The notes beneath the pieces are model-generated. The model did no database searches. It was not told the origin of the DNA and worked only from the letters and a program-made list of their open reading frames with translations. DNA of 30,046 nucleotides from Eubacteriales bacterium (GTDB lineage: Bacteria; Bacillota_A; Clostridia; Christensenellales; Aristaeellaceae). Location of the stretch: positions 1 to 30,046 of the forward strand of contig JARKQO010000409.1 of assembly GCA_029974855.1 (NCBI GenBank), written 5' to 3'. A program made the position numbers and the translations under genes. This document shows positions 22,313 through 29,997 of this stretch, piece after piece (within the stretch, counting starts at the first letter, position 1; the number at the start of each line of letters is the position of its first letter).

Positions 22313-22436
22313 CCCGCGCGCGGAAGCGGGATTCCTAAGGGCATAGCCCTTAGGCGAGGTCTGGGGCAGAGCCCCAGCGTCCCCTCGTCCCCCGTCCCTC
22401 GCCCCCCGTTCCTCCCCCCCGTCCGTCCCCGTCCCC
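22313..22436 (-). repeat. Post-stop hairpin/G-tract repeat element, copy B
   Basis: Lies between the ATPase stop and the azlD stop, in sense orientation with azlD. Read on the minus strand: a ~58-base G-rich tract (22378-22436) with many runs of 3-7 G separated by 1-5 bases, then a 7-bp hairpin with a TCT loop (22361-22377), linker ACCTCG, a 9-bp hairpin with a TAT loop (22334-22354) and a GC-rich third hairpin (22313-22330). Same order of parts as copies A and C. The G tract meets the usual G-quadruplex pattern. Confidence 0.75.
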
Positions 22437-22769
22437 TCACCCCAGCAGCCGGAGCAAAGCCATATACACCAGCGTACCCCCGCCGATGCTCAGGAGGGGA
22501 TTGCGCTTCCAGGTGTGCAAGAGGGCGATGGCCCCCAGGGCCAGAAGCTGGGGGAGGGCGTAAGGCGGGGCGGCGGGGTTTACGTCCTTCAGGCAATAGA
22601 CCACCAGCAGCCCCATCATGGCGGGGGGCAAGGCGCTGCCCAAAAAGGTGACGATGGGGGGCGCTTTTTTGCTTTCGGGAAAGAGCCAGAAGGGGAGAAA
22701 GCGGGTGAGGGCGCAGCCGGCGGCTACCGCCAGGATCATGACCAGAGTTTGCCAGGGATTCAGGACCAT
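22437..22769 (-). CDS. azlD: Branched-chain amino acid exporter subunit AzlD
   Basis: Small membrane partner of AzlC (110 aa, normal length). Hydrophobic with about four membrane segments; typical AzlD features are TRFLPFWLFP near residue 22, the conserved LPPAMMGLLVVY and the C-terminal WKRNPLLSIGGGTLVYM. The start overlaps the end of azlC by ten bases, with GGAGG just upstream, so translation is coupled. The stop is followed directly by repeat element copy B. AzlCD-type pairs export branched-chain amino acids or their analogues. Confidence 0.93.
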   Translation of the reverse strand: MVLNPWQTLVMILAVAAGCALTRFLPFWLFPESKKAPPIVTFLGSALPPAMMGLLVVYCLKDVNPAAPPYALPQLLALGAIALLHTWKRNPLLSIGGGTLVYMALLRLLG

Positions 22770-23458
22770 AGGGCTTTCCTCCCCACCAGCAGCGCCGCCA
22801 CGATGCAGACCATGGCGGGAATGATAAAGCCCCCTGTGCCAAAAAGCAGCAGGCAGGCGATGGCGCAGCCTACGCCGATCAACGCGGAGGGTCGGTTGGC
22901 CTTGGTTTGCCAATGCTCCAGAAAGAGCACGACGAACAGGGCGGTGAGCACGAAGTCCAGCCCGGCGGGGACGGCGGAGAGCAAAGAGCCCAGCACGCCG
23001 CCCAAAAAGGTGGCCACGACCCAATAGGAGTAGTTCAGCAAGGAGATGGCGGCGTAAAAGAATTTGGGCTCCAGATGGGGCGGGGGCTGAACGGTGCAGG
23101 AGATGGAAAAGGTTTCGTCGCAAAGCCAATAGATCAGCAGGTTTCTCAGCCTGCCCATGCCCCTGTACTTGGGCAGCAAGGACAGGCCGTAGAACAGGTG
23201 CCGGGCGTTGACCAGCAGGCTCATCACGAAGGCGGCCAGGGGATCAAAGGGGATGGTGAGCAGCGTGATGGCCACGTATTGCATGCTTCCGCAAAAGGCA
23301 ATGGCGCTCATGAGGGTGGAATACAGGGGGCCGTAGCCCTTGGCGGCCATCAGCACCCCGTAGGCCATCCCCAGGCAGGAAAAGCCCGTCAGCACCGGAA
23401 GGGTATGGGGGAAGGCGGCGCGGAGGGCTGCCGCGAAGCTGGACCTTGGCGTTGTCAT
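22760..23458 (-). CDS. azlC: Branched-chain amino acid exporter subunit AzlC
   Basis: Larger membrane subunit of the AzlCD amino acid exporter (232 aa). It shows the family's early AFPHTLPVLTGFSCLGMAYGV segment, FCGSMQYVAI, NARHLFYGLS and the later LCDETFSI, with about seven to eight membrane spans. I start at the ATG at 23458 with GAGGTC close upstream; an in-frame TTG at 23476 has no ribosome site. It follows the citrate synthase gene by 46 bases without a terminator and precedes azlD with overlap, giving a three-gene transcript. Confidence 0.94.
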   Translation of the reverse strand: MTTPRSSFAAALRAAFPHTLPVLTGFSCLGMAYGVLMAAKGYGPLYSTLMSAIAFCGSMQYVAITLLTIPFDPLAAFVMSLLVNARHLFYGLSLLPKYRGMGRLRNLLIYWLCDETFSISCTVQPPPHLEPKFFYAAISLLNYSYWVVATFLGGVLGSLLSAVPAGLDFVLTALFVVLFLEHWQTKANRPSALIGVGCAIACLLLFGTGGFIIPAMVCIVAALLVGRKALWS

Positions 23459-23504
23459 AGGACCTCGGCGTATCAATTGATTTGGGGCCGGGGCGGGCCG
23501 GTGG

Positions 23505-24872
23505 TCAGGCCCGTTCCCCGATGGGCCGGTACTCCCGCCGCTCCTGAACGTTCAGGTAGGCCGGGCGGATGATCTTGTCCATGTTGATGAGCTCCTCCAT
23601 CCGGTGGGCGCTCCAGCCCACGATCCGGGCGATGGCGAAGATGGGGGTGAACAGCTCCTGGGGGATGCCCAGCATGGAGTAGGTGATGCCGCTGTAGAAG
23701 TCCACATTGGCGCTGACGCCCTTGTAGATGTGGCGCTCCCGGCTGATGACCTCCGGGGCCATCCGCTCCACCATGGAGTAGAGGGCGAATTCCTCCCGCT
23801 TGTCCTTTTCCTGGGCCAGCTTCTCCACAAAGCCCTTGAACACCGTGGCCCGGGGATCGGAGAGGGAATAGACCGCGTGGCCCATGCCGTAGATGAGGCC
23901 CTTTTTGTCAAAGGCCTCCCGGCGCAGCAGCTTCAGGAGGTATTCCTCCACCTGCTTTTCGTCGGTGACGTCGGCAACGTTTTGCTTCAGGTCCGCCATC
24001 ATCTCCACCACCTTGATGTTGGCGCCGCCGTGCTTGGGGCCCTTGAGGCTGGCCAGGGCCGCCGCCACCACGGAGTAGGTGTCGCTGCCGGAGGAGGTGA
24101 CCACGTGGGTGGTGAAGGTGGAGTTGTTGCCGCCGCCGTGCTCCATGTGCAAAATCAAAGCCAGGTCCAGCACATGGGCCTCCAGGTCGGTATAGGCCAT
24201 GTCCGGGCGGAGCATCCGCAGCAGGTTTTCCGCCGTGGACAGGCCCCCTTCGGGCCGGTGGATGTAGAAGCTCTGGTCCCGGCCGTAGTGGTTGTAGCTG
24301 TGGTAGCCGTACACCGCCAGCATGGGAAACACGGAGATGAGCATGAGGCATTGGCGCAGCACGTTGGGGATGGAGATGTCGTCCACCTTGTCATCGTAGC
24401 TGGCCAAGGTGAGGACGCTGCGGCTGAGGGTGTTCATCATATCCCGGCTGGGGGCCTTCATGATCACGTCCCGGACGAAGTTGGTGGGCAAGGTCCGGCT
24501 GTCGGACATGACGGTGCAAAACTCCATCAGCTCCCCCTGGCTGGGAAGCTTGCCAAAGAGCAGCAGGTAGGCCACTTCCTCAAAGCCCAGGCGGCCGGTG
24601 TTCATGACCCCGTTCACCAAATCGATGATGTCATACCCCCGGTACCAAAGCCGGCCCTCGCAGGGCACGCTTTCCCCGTTCACGGTTTTGCTGGACTCAA
24701 TTTCCGAAATGGTGGTGAGCCCAGCCAGCACGCCCTTGCCCTGGCGGTCCCGCAGGCCCCGCTTCACGCCGTGGATGTTGTACAGCTCCGGGTTCATGCT
24801 GGCGTTTTGCACCAGCCGGACTTCGTTTGCCGAGGCATAGTCGGCCAATCTCTCCAAGGGAGACCGGTTCAT
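23505..24872 (-). CDS. gltA: Citrate synthase
   Basis: Condenses acetyl-CoA and oxaloacetate to citrate; in anaerobes it feeds 2-oxoglutarate and glutamate synthesis. The 455-aa protein is longer than the ~430-aa type II or ~370-aa Gram-positive forms because of an N-terminal extension (about 40 residues), typical of a clostridial group. Catalytic residues are visible: H281 (GPKHGGAN), H332 (GMGHAVY) and D391 (SANVDFYSG), plus H245 in MEHGGGN. ATG at 24872, eight bases after AAGGAGG. First gene of a transcript with azlC and azlD behind the promoter at 24978-25007. I cannot exclude a Re-independent homologue such as 2-methylcitrate synthase, but the motifs favour citrate synthase. Confidence 0.93.
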   Translation of the reverse strand: MNRSPLERLADYASANEVRLVQNASMNPELYNIHGVKRGLRDRQGKGVLAGLTTISEIESSKTVNGESVPCEGRLWYRGYDIIDLVNGVMNTGRLGFEEVAYLLLFGKLPSQGELMEFCTVMSDSRTLPTNFVRDVIMKAPSRDMMNTLSRSVLTLASYDDKVDDISIPNVLRQCLMLISVFPMLAVYGYHSYNHYGRDQSFYIHRPEGGLSTAENLLRMLRPDMAYTDLEAHVLDLALILHMEHGGGNNSTFTTHVVTSSGSDTYSVVAAALASLKGPKHGGANIKVVEMMADLKQNVADVTDEKQVEEYLLKLLRREAFDKKGLIYGMGHAVYSLSDPRATVFKGFVEKLAQEKDKREEFALYSMVERMAPEVISRERHIYKGVSANVDFYSGITYSMLGIPQELFTPIFAIARIVGWSAHRMEELINMDKIIRPAYLNVQERREYRPIGERA

Positions 24873-24977
24873 TCGTCATTCCTCCTTCTCCGGTGATGGT
24901 TCTGGGTGAGCGGCGAAAGGAAAGCTCCGGGGCATTGAGGGAATCCCCTGCCGGATACGGATTTTTTCCTAGTTTAT

Positions 24978-25007
24978 ACTATAAATGCGCCGTATTCGCC
25001 CCGTCAA
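24978..25007 (-). promoter_or_regulatory. Promoter of citrate synthase-azlCD
   Basis: Minus strand TTGACG (25002-25007), 18 bp, TATAGT (24978-24983). Leader of about 100 bases. The region 24873-25172 otherwise holds only the two divergent promoters and the direct repeat at 25073-25103. Confidence 0.6.
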
Positions 25008-25072
25008 GTTTTTCTCCTGTATTCGCCCCTTTTTCCGCCCGGCGGGTCTTGTTGTAAATTGTCTGGTTTGGG

Positions 25073-25103
25073 TGACTTCTGTTTGCGCTTTCGTTGACTT
25101 CTG
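25073..25103. promoter_or_regulatory. Direct repeat overlapping the glycan operon -35 (activator-site candidate)
   Basis: TGACTTCTG occurs at 25073-25081 and 25095-25103, start to start 22 bp apart (about two helical turns). The second copy overlaps the -35 of the promoter at 25094-25122. The spacing suits a dimeric regulator binding one face of the DNA. Confidence 0.4.
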
Positions 25104-25122
25104 CCTGTCGGCGTGTTACGAT
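25094..25122 (+). promoter_or_regulatory. Promoter of the glycan operon
   Basis: TTGACT (25094-25099), 17 bp, TACGAT (25117-25122). Start near 25129, which rules out the GTG at 25113 as a start and supports the TTG at 25173. Confidence 0.65.
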
Positions 25123-25172
25123 TAAGGGCGTTGACGCGCTTTGTCATATCCTTGGGAGAAGGGGGAAAAGGC

Positions 25173-25931
25173 TTGGAAAATCAAGGGTCGGGCGGAAGCT
25201 CCACCCCCGGGCAGCAGCTTTGGGCTTCCCCTTGGGACCTCCCCCGCTGGGAGGGGCCCCTGAGCCACCCCTTTTACAGCAAGGTGGTGAAGCGGGCGCT
25301 GGACTTTGGAACCGCTTTGCTGCTGTTGCCCCTGTTTTTGCTGTTGATGCTGCCCATCGCTTTGCTGGTGAAAATTACCTCTCGGGGTCCGGTTCTGTAC
25401 AGGGCCCTGCGGGGAGGCTACCATAACAGGCCCTTTTATATCCTGAAGTTCCGCACCATGGTGGTGGGGGCGGACCAGTACAGCGGCACCACGGCCCTGA
25501 ACGATCCCCGGGTGACCAGGCTGGGCCGGGTGCTGCGCAAGACCAAGCTGGACGAGATTCCGCAGATTCTGAACATTTTGAAGGGGGACATGTCCTTTAT
25601 CGGCCCCAGGCCGGAGCTGCTGAAGTACACCACCCGCTATACCCCGGAACAGGAATGCATCCTGTGGGTGCGCCCCGGCATCAGCGACCCCAGCTCCCTG
25701 AAGCTCATCAGCCTGGACGCCGCCGTGGGCCACGACGACCCGGAGGGCTCCTACGAGCGGCACATCCTGGGGGAGAAGAACGAGATGCGGGTGGCCTATG
25801 CCAAGAGCCAATCCCTTCTGACGGACGCGGCCCTGTTTTGGAAGACCCTGCTGTGCGTGCTGCGGAAGATTTGGCTGCCGGAAGCCGGGGGCGCGATATC
25901 GCCCCAAAAGATGGAGGAGCATCAGGGATGA
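25173..25931 (+). CDS. Sugar-1-phosphate transferase (polyprenyl-phosphate phosphoglycosyl transferase)
   Basis: Initiating enzyme of surface polysaccharide synthesis: moves a sugar phosphate from a nucleotide sugar to undecaprenyl phosphate at the membrane. The 252-aa protein has a short N-terminal tail, one membrane segment (about residues 40-65, FGTALLLLPLFLLLMLP), then the soluble catalytic part with PFYILKFRTM, RVTRLGRVLRKTKLDEIPQ, LKGDMSFIGPRPE and RPGISDPSSL. It is the short WcaJ/PglC-core type without the extra transmembrane part. The TTG at 25173 is chosen because GAAGGGGG precedes it and the promoter excludes longer forms. Its TGA overlaps the ATG of the transketolase gene. The sugar is unknown. 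Confidence 0.92.
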   Translation: MENQGSGGSSTPGQQLWASPWDLPRWEGPLSHPFYSKVVKRALDFGTALLLLPLFLLLMLPIALLVKITSRGPVLYRALRGGYHNRPFYILKFRTMVVGADQYSGTTALNDPRVTRLGRVLRKTKLDEIPQILNILKGDMSFIGPRPELLKYTTRYTPEQECILWVRPGISDPSSLKLISLDAAVGHDDPEGSYERHILGEKNEMRVAYAKSQSLLTDAALFWKTLLCVLRKIWLPEAGGAISPQKMEEHQG

Positions 25932-26755
25932 ACACGGAAAAAAGCGTCCGGCTGGCGTATCAGATTCGCCGTCACGGACTGGAGATGACCAACAGGGGGG
26001 GTACCTCCCACATCGGCAGCATTTTTTCCATGGCCGACGTGATCGCGGTGCTCTACGCCGACGTGCTGCGCTATGACCCCCAAAACCCCAAAATGCCGGA
26101 GCGGGACCGCTTTGTATTAAGCAAGGGCCACGCGGGGGCGGGGGTGTACGCCGCCCTGGCGGAATGCGGGTTCTTCCCGGTGAAGGAGCTGGAGCTCCAT
26201 TGCCAAAACGGCAGCCCCTTCAGCGGGCATGTGAGCCATAAGGGCATCCCCGGGGTGGAGGCCTCCACGGGCTCCTTGGGCCACGGCATGCCTATGGCCA
26301 TGGGCATGGCTGTAGCCGCCAAGCTCAACGGGCAAAGCCACCGGGTGTACTGCGTCATCGGGGACGGGGAGTGCGACGAGGGGGCCGTGTGGGAATCCGC
26401 CCTTATCGCCCACCAGTATCAGCTGGATAACTTCATCGTCACCATCGACTTTAATAAGATTCAGTCCATCACCTCCGTGGAGGAGACCATGGCCCTGGAG
26501 CCTTTGGACCAGAAATGGGCCAGCTTTGGCTGGTACGTGATCCGGGTGGACGGCCACGACCATGAGGCCCTCCACGGGGCCTATGCCCAGGCCCAGGCCG
26601 CCCTGGGGGGTGGCAAGCCCACCGTGGTCATCGCCGACACCGTGAAGGGCAAGGGCGTCAGCTTCATGGAGAACGACGTGCTGTGGCATTACCGCACCGC
26701 CCGGGGCCAGGAGTACGACGCGGCCTTGGCGGAACTGGAGGCGCAAAAGCCATGA
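25928..26755 (+). CDS. Transketolase, N-terminal (TPP-binding) subunit
   Basis: First half of a split transketolase (275 aa). Thiamine diphosphate binding is shown by SHIGS (H28), KGHAGAG, GSLGHGMPMAMGMA and the GDG motif in VIGDGECDEGAVWE, ending with IDFN. Transketolases transfer two-carbon units between sugar phosphates or aldehydes. Split subunits are common in Firmicutes and archaea, but this pair sits inside a glycan operon rather than a pentose phosphate cluster, translationally coupled on both sides (four-base ATGA overlaps with the transferase before and the second subunit after). ATG at 25928 with GGAGG about 10 bases upstream. Likely makes or trims a sugar for the polymer; the product is unknown. 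Confidence 0.92.
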   Translation: MNTEKSVRLAYQIRRHGLEMTNRGGTSHIGSIFSMADVIAVLYADVLRYDPQNPKMPERDRFVLSKGHAGAGVYAALAECGFFPVKELELHCQNGSPFSGHVSHKGIPGVEASTGSLGHGMPMAMGMAVAAKLNGQSHRVYCVIGDGECDEGAVWESALIAHQYQLDNFIVTIDFNKIQSITSVEETMALEPLDQKWASFGWYVIRVDGHDHEALHGAYAQAQAALGGGKPTVVIADTVKGKGVSFMENDVLWHYRTARGQEYDAALAELEAQKP

Positions 26756-27687
26756 GAGATACCTTTACCCGCTGCTTGCAAGACGCGGCCCGGACCCATA
26801 AGGACCTGGTGCTGATCACCGGGGATTTGGGCTTTGGGGTGCTCTTTCCCTTTATGAAGGAATTTCCACGGCAGTTCTTAAACGCCGGCATCACCGAGCA
26901 GGCCATGATGAGCATGGCGGCGGGCATGGCCCTGGAGGGAAAGACCGTGGTGGTGTACTCCATCGGCAACTTCCCCACCTTGCGCTGCCTGGAGCAGATC
27001 CGCAACTGCTGCGCCTACCACGAGGCCAACGTGAAGATCGTGTGCGTGGGGGCAGGCTTTGTATACGGCACTTTGGGCATGACCCACCACGCCACCGAGG
27101 ACATGAGCGCCCTGCGGCTATTGCCGGGGGTGACGGTGTACGCCCCCGCCGACGCCAAGGAAACCGAGGCGGTGATGCCCCGGTTTTTGAGCGAGCCCGG
27201 GGTGGCCTACCTGCGCATTGGCCGGGGCGGGGAGCCCGCTTTAAGCGGGGAGATTTCCCTGGAGGGGTACCAAACCGGCAAGGCGGTGCCCCGCAAACAG
27301 GGAACAGACGCTTATATCCTCACGGCGGGAGGCATTTTGGGCAGCGCCCTGGAAGCGGCCGGCCTGCTGGAGGCAAAGGGCTACAGCATCGGCGTAGCCA
27401 GCTTTCCCACGGTGAAGCCCCTGGACGAGGCTTTTTTGGCTTCCCTGTGCGCCCAGGTTCCCCTGCTGTTCACCCTGGAGGAGCACACCGTTTTGGGCGG
27501 CTTTGGGGGCGCGGTGTGCGAGGCGGTCTGCGGCCTGCCCCGCAACCGGGCCCGGGTGGTGCGCCTGGGGCTCCAGGATACCTATTCCTCCTTGGTGGGG
27601 GACCAGGAGTACCTGAAACAACGCTTCGGCCTGGATGGAGAAGGGGTGGCCGCCTCTATGCTGGCTGTTTTGGAGGGACGGGCCTGA
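26752..27687 (+). CDS. Transketolase, C-terminal (pyrimidine-binding) subunit
   Basis: Second half of the split transketolase (311 aa). The Pyr domain carries ITGDLGFG, the catalytic glutamate E49 in AGITEQAMMSMAAGMA, and GMTHHATEDMSALR; the transketolase C domain follows from about residue 185 (ILTAGGILGSALEAA, VASFPTVKPLDE, LEEHTVLGGFGGAV). The start overlaps the stop of the first subunit by four bases and its own stop overlaps the start of the next gene (TGATG), so equal production of both halves is built in. The two subunits should form a heterotetramer by family precedent. Confidence 0.92.
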   Translation: MRDTFTRCLQDAARTHKDLVLITGDLGFGVLFPFMKEFPRQFLNAGITEQAMMSMAAGMALEGKTVVVYSIGNFPTLRCLEQIRNCCAYHEANVKIVCVGAGFVYGTLGMTHHATEDMSALRLLPGVTVYAPADAKETEAVMPRFLSEPGVAYLRIGRGGEPALSGEISLEGYQTGKAVPRKQGTDAYILTAGGILGSALEAAGLLEAKGYSIGVASFPTVKPLDEAFLASLCAQVPLLFTLEEHTVLGGFGGAVCEAVCGLPRNRARVVRLGLQDTYSSLVGDQEYLKQRFGLDGEGVAASMLAVLEGRA

Positions 27688-28436
27688 TGGATGCCCGGCA
27701 GCAGGCCGCCCTGAAGGCCGTTCAGGAAGAGCTTTTTGTCCTGTTGGAGGACGCGGTGAGGGTGCTGGAGGACAACGGGATTCCCTACAGCCTCATCTGC
27801 GGGTCCTTGCTGGGGGCCGTGCGCCACCAGGGCTTCATCCCCTGGGACGACGACGTGGATTTGGTGCTGCCCCGCGACGGCTATGAGCGCTTTGCGGTGT
27901 TGTACCCCCATCAGTGCGGCCAGGGCTTCTATCTGGATTTGGAGGATACCTGGGTGCCCCGGGTGCGCCGGCAGGGGGGCGGGGCCCTGGCCTTTGTGGA
28001 CCTGTTCATTCTGGACCCCCTGCCGGAAAAGCCCCTGGCCCGGAGCGCCAAGCTGCTGGGCCTGCGGGCCTTGCAAGGGATGCTGAAGGAAGCTACCGAC
28101 TACAGCCGCTTTTCCCTGTCCAAGCGGGCGCTGCTGGCCGCCACGGCCCTGCTGGGCAAGCCCTTTTCCAAGGGGGCCAAGCTGAGGGCTTATGTCCGCC
28201 TGTGCCGCCGGGGAAACCCCGGCAGCCCCTGGGTGCACATGGCCAACGGGGCCTACGGCCTGCTGGACATGGCCTTTGCGCCGGAGGTTTTTGAGGACCC
28301 GGCTTTGGGGACCTTTGAGGGGCTGGCCGTTCGCGTGCCCCGGGACGCCGGGGAGGTGCTGCGCCGCCTCTACGGCCCCGACTACATGACCCCGCCCCCG
28401 GAAGGGCAGCGGATTCCGCACCATCTCATGCTGTAA
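27687..28436 (+). CDS. LicD-family phosphotransferase
   Basis: Member of the LicD/fukutin-related nucleotidyltransferase-fold family (249 aa). These enzymes add phosphocholine, or in other members another phospho-substituent or pentitol phosphate, to surface glycans. The hallmark is seen at residues 39-58: GSLLGAVRHQGFIPWDDDVD, with the metal-binding DDDVD at 54-58; VDLFILDPLP and LYGPDYMTPP are further LicD features. No licA/licC genes for choline are in view, so the group transferred is open. ATG at 27687 overlaps the transketolase stop by one base. In the operon it would decorate the polymer begun by the transferase at 25173. Confidence 0.9.
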   Translation: MDARQQAALKAVQEELFVLLEDAVRVLEDNGIPYSLICGSLLGAVRHQGFIPWDDDVDLVLPRDGYERFAVLYPHQCGQGFYLDLEDTWVPRVRRQGGGALAFVDLFILDPLPEKPLARSAKLLGLRALQGMLKEATDYSRFSLSKRALLAATALLGKPFSKGAKLRAYVRLCRRGNPGSPWVHMANGAYGLLDMAFAPEVFEDPALGTFEGLAVRVPRDAGEVLRRLYGPDYMTPPPEGQRIPHHLML

Positions 28437-28449
28437 AGAAGGGTTTGTT

Positions 28450-29997
28450 TTGAGCCGCAATACCCGCACCACCCGCTTCGTGCAAAACACGATTTCCACA
28501 GCCGCCTATCAGCTCACCGCCATGCTGATGGGCTTTGTCACCCCCCGGCTGATGATGCTCTTCTACGGCTCCCAGGTGAACGGCCTGATCGTGTCCGTGA
28601 CGGAGTTTCTGACCTATTTCCGCCTGGTGGAGGCGGGCCTGGCCTCCGCGGCCGTGTTCAGCCTCTACAAGCCCCTCTCCGACGGGGACGGGGATGGGGT
28701 CAGCGCCATCGTGTCCGCGGCCCGGCAGTTCTACAACATCGCGGGCTACGTCTTTGTGGGCGTCACCATTGCCTTCTCGGTGATCTATCCCATGTTTGTG
28801 AAGCTGGACACCATGGACAGCCTGTCCGTGTCCTTGCTGATCATCGCCATGGGCATCTCCGGCTGCCTGGAGTTCTTCACCCTGTCCCGGTACCGGGTGC
28901 TGCTCACCGCCGACCAGCGGACCTACATGGTATCCATCGCCTCCATGAGCTCCTTGCTGGTGTCCACGGCCCTCATCGTCATCCTCAGCTACCTGCGGGT
29001 GAACATCATCGTGGTGCGGCTGTGCGCCTCTTTGACCATCGTTTTGCGCTCGGTGATCCTCTCCGCCTATGTGCGCAAGCAATACCCCCACGTCAACCCC
29101 TTTGCCAAGCCCAACAAGGCGGCCCTGTCCCGCCGCTGGGACGCCATGTACCAGCAGCTTACCACCGCCTTTCAGCAGGGGGCCGGGGTCATGCTTACCA
29201 CCATCATCACCCGGGACACCGCCATGGTCAGCGTGTACGGCACCTACCACATGGTCACCATCGGCCTGTGGGGCATTCTGAAAATGACCACCACGGGCAT
29301 TTACAGCGGGTTCGGGAATTTGCTGGTGAGCGGCCAGGACAAGAAGTTCCAGGTGGCCTACCGGGATTTTGAGTACCTGTACCTGGCGGTGACCACCATT
29401 CTGTTTTCCTGCGCCGCCATTTTGATCGTGCCCTTTGTGGTGCTCTACACCGACGCCATCACCGACGCCATGTACAGGGCCCCGGCCATCGGGCTGTTGA
29501 TTGTGCTGGAGGCCATTACCGACCATGGGAAGATGCCCATGGATTTGATGATCACCGCCAGCGGCAAGTTCCGGGAGACCCGGCACCATTGCACCGCCCA
29601 AGTGCTCACCGCCGTGGTGGCGGGTCTGGGCCTGGGCCTTTGGGGCCTGCGGTTCAGCGTCACCACCGCGGTGTGCGGGGTGCTGGCCGGGCTGATTCTG
29701 GGGAACCTCCTGCGTACCGGCCTCCAGCTATGGTTCGTGCCCAGGCACATCACCGGCCTGCCCTGGCAAAAGACCTTCTGGCGCATCGTGCGCATGGCCC
29801 TCCAGTCGGTGCTGATCGCGCTGCCCTTCTTGCTGTGGCCCCTTAACATCAACGGATTTTTCAAGTGGATCACCCTGTCGGTGCCCCTTCTCATCTACGC
29901 CTCGGCGGTGACGGTGGCCTGCGGCTGGCTCTTTGACCGGGAGAGCCTGCTGTCCTTGGCGGGGCGGGTGCAGTATCTGTTCCAGAAGGGGAAGTAG
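28450..29997 (+). CDS. Polysaccharide flippase / Wzx-like membrane protein
   Basis: Integral membrane protein of 515 aa with about 12-14 hydrophobic spans in MOP-superfamily spacing (PST/MATE-like O-antigen flippase). The N-terminal TTRFVQNTISTAAYQL, then GFVTPRLMMLFYGSQVNGL (a strand-turn typical of Wzx proteins), and a C-terminal half with paired spans. It should move lipid-linked repeat units across the membrane. The start is the TTG at 28450 behind GAAGGG; a small gap of 13 bases separates it from licD. It is followed at once by repeat element copy C, so it may end this transcription unit; the polymerase and glycosyltransferases of the pathway are not in the window. Confidence 0.9.
   Translation: MSRNTRTTRFVQNTISTAAYQLTAMLMGFVTPRLMMLFYGSQVNGLIVSVTEFLTYFRLVEAGLASAAVFSLYKPLSDGDGDGVSAIVSAARQFYNIAGYVFVGVTIAFSVIYPMFVKLDTMDSLSVSLLIIAMGISGCLEFFTLSRYRVLLTADQRTYMVSIASMSSLLVSTALIVILSYLRVNIIVVRLCASLTIVLRSVILSAYVRKQYPHVNPFAKPNKAALSRRWDAMYQQLTTAFQQGAGVMLTTIITRDTAMVSVYGTYHMVTIGLWGILKMTTTGIYSGFGNLLVSGQDKKFQVAYRDFEYLYLAVTTILFSCAAILIVPFVVLYTDAITDAMYRAPAIGLLIVLEAITDHGKMPMDLMITASGKFRETRHHCTAQVLTAVVAGLGLGLWGLRFSVTTAVCGVLAGLILGNLLRTGLQLWFVPRHITGLPWQKTFWRIVRMALQSVLIALPFLLWPLNINGFFKWITLSVPLLIYASAVTVACGWLFDRESLLSLAGRVQYLFQKGK

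Noticed and set aside
23604..24896. A 430-codon open frame on the plus strand opposite citrate synthase
   Set aside because: Low-complexity His/Gly/Val-rich translation typical of the antisense of a GC-rich gene; the minus-strand citrate synthase has complete motifs and a ribosome site.
27042..27686. Long plus-strand frame running through the transketolase C-subunit into licD, which would make a 464-aa fusion
   Set aside because: Only the part from the ATG at 27687 has LicD motifs; the upstream part is Gly/Arg-rich shadow coding over a complete transketolase subunit.
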